Source of the DNA: Roseateles terrae
Lineage (GTDB): Bacteria; Pseudomonadota; Gammaproteobacteria; Burkholderiales; Burkholderiaceae_C
Assembly (NCBI RefSeq): GCF_014192155.1
Contig: NZ_JACHXO010000001.1
Location: 1,328,069-1,392,068, forward strand
Direction of reading: 5' to 3'
DNA length: 64,000 nt
Each line of letters begins with the position of its first letter. Positions within the stretch are counted from its first letter, which is position 1. The position numbers and the translations under genes were made by a program. Positions 63,432-64,000 of this stretch are shown here, piece after piece. Under the pieces are notes generated by a model. The model did not search any database and had not been told where the DNA came from. It saw nothing but the letters and a program-made list of their open reading frames with translations.

Positions 63432-64000
63432 TCACCTGGACGCTGCGCTGGGGGCGATCACCGGCGGCCTCGGTACGGGGGCCACGCCGGAGGCGCCTGA
63501 TGCAGGCCCGGTCACTGGCGCCGTCCCGGTCCCAGTCCCAGTCCCGGTCACTGGCCCGGTGGCAGGTGCTGGCGTCCCCGCGGCTGGCTTCGGTTCGGGG
63601 CAGTCGCCCGCGGAATTCACAGGCTTGCTCTTGCCCAGTGCAGCTTCCAGTGGCGCGCCGAATGCCGCTTCTGGGGGCGTGATCTGGAAGCAGTTGTTGA
63701 GCTTCAACACCCGCGCTTTCCAGGCAGGGTCATTCTCGGACTTGACCGCTTCCCCAAGCCCGATGAGGCTCCTGCGACGCAGGAAACTGTTCATCGCCCC
63801 TGCGCCGGTGTCACCCGTTGCGCCTCCGCGGCCCTCCGCGCCCGCGGACGGCGCCTCGGGCTTCACCACGGACACCGTCACTGTCGGACGCAGGCGTTTT
63901 CGGGTGTCACCGTCCTTCACATAGAAGTACATGACATAGCTTGCCGCAGCAGCGCCGGGCGGCGCTGCAAGACCGAACCGGCCGTCGCCCGACGGGGACA
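63432..64000 (-). CDS. Partial uncharacterised protein with Gly/Thr/Pro-rich C-terminus
   Basis: The open frame runs off the right edge, so the true N-terminus is outside the window. About 189 residues are visible. YVMYFYVKDGDTRKRLRPTVTVSVV is a beta-like segment. ARVLKLNNCFQITPPEAAFGAPLEAALGK follows in the middle, and the last ~65 residues are low-complexity with GTGTGTG and PVTG units. No family is recognised. Its stop is 21 bp before the membrane protein's ATG, consistent with one operon. Confidence 0.6.
   Translation of the reverse strand, partial: SPSGDGRFGLAAPPGAAAASYVMYFYVKDGDTRKRLRPTVTVSVVKPEAPSAGAEGRGGATGDTGAGAMNSFLRRRSLIGLGEAVKSENDPAWKARVLKLNNCFQITPPEAAFGAPLEAALGKSKPVNSAGDCPEPKPAAGTPAPATGPVTGTGTGTGTAPVTGPASGASGVAPVPRPPVIAPSAASR

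Overview
The window is GC-rich, densely coded chromosomal DNA of a betaproteobacterium. Isocitrate lyase, TctC/Bug-type binding proteins, a PEP-CTERM protein, the DUF3717/DUF1289 protein, TACAAT-type -10 boxes and the overall codon usage point to Burkholderiales, most likely the Sphaerotilaceae (Roseateles/Mitsuaria/Rubrivivax relatives). That placement is an inference from protein style, not from a marker gene. I see no rRNA, tRNA, CRISPR array, transposase or prophage.

Left part (1-12.5 kb): the end of a YbaL-type antiporter, a thioesterase-acetyltransferase fusion overlapping an esterase, an iron alcohol dehydrogenase, a lone receiver protein and aceA with operator-like sites. A 57-residue glycine-rich peptide gene with its own terminator, a Bug-type binding protein, queG divergent from tsaE-amiC, and a PEP-CTERM protein follow. 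The PEP-CTERM gene has a well-formed sigma-54 promoter with two matching upstream activator half-site pairs.

Middle (12.5-29.5 kb): a tricorn-like protease, DedA, mutL, and a tightly coupled run: RluB/RluF-type pseudouridine synthase with a giant RGG/Gly-Arg domain, miaA, LolD-like ATPase, FtsX-like permease and AttH-like protein. A degenerate GGDEF protein, an acetyltransferase, MarC and an Lrp/AsnC regulator come next.

29.5-42 kb: an orphan proline-rich protein of about 1,060 residues with eukaryote-type SH3, PTAP and PPxY ligand motifs, xerD, a small DNA-binding-type protein, a fatty-acid desaturase, rsmB, two small conserved proteins, purN, trpS, a DUF3717-DUF1289 protein and a MATE transporter.

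42-61 kb: a Spy/CpxP-like protein, OmpR-type regulator and histidine kinase operon with a CpxR-like box; a gtrA-gtrB-glycosyltransferase operon with asparagine-rich repeats; ettA; a peptide-binding protein; a cyanophycinase-like protein; a small-gene cluster (SDR, yceH, thioesterase, small membrane protein); OsmC; and ETF-ubiquinone oxidoreductase.

Right edge (60.9-64 kb): the least familiar block. A partial Pro/Gly/Thr-rich protein, a six-helix membrane protein and a trypsin-glucosaminidase fusion are arranged as an operon, followed by a possible 35-residue membrane peptide. This is the best candidate for an undescribed system.

A recurring theme is short tandem repeats. Those inside genes have 9- or 12-bp units that keep frame, while those in gaps have 6-, 7-, 8- or 14-bp units.
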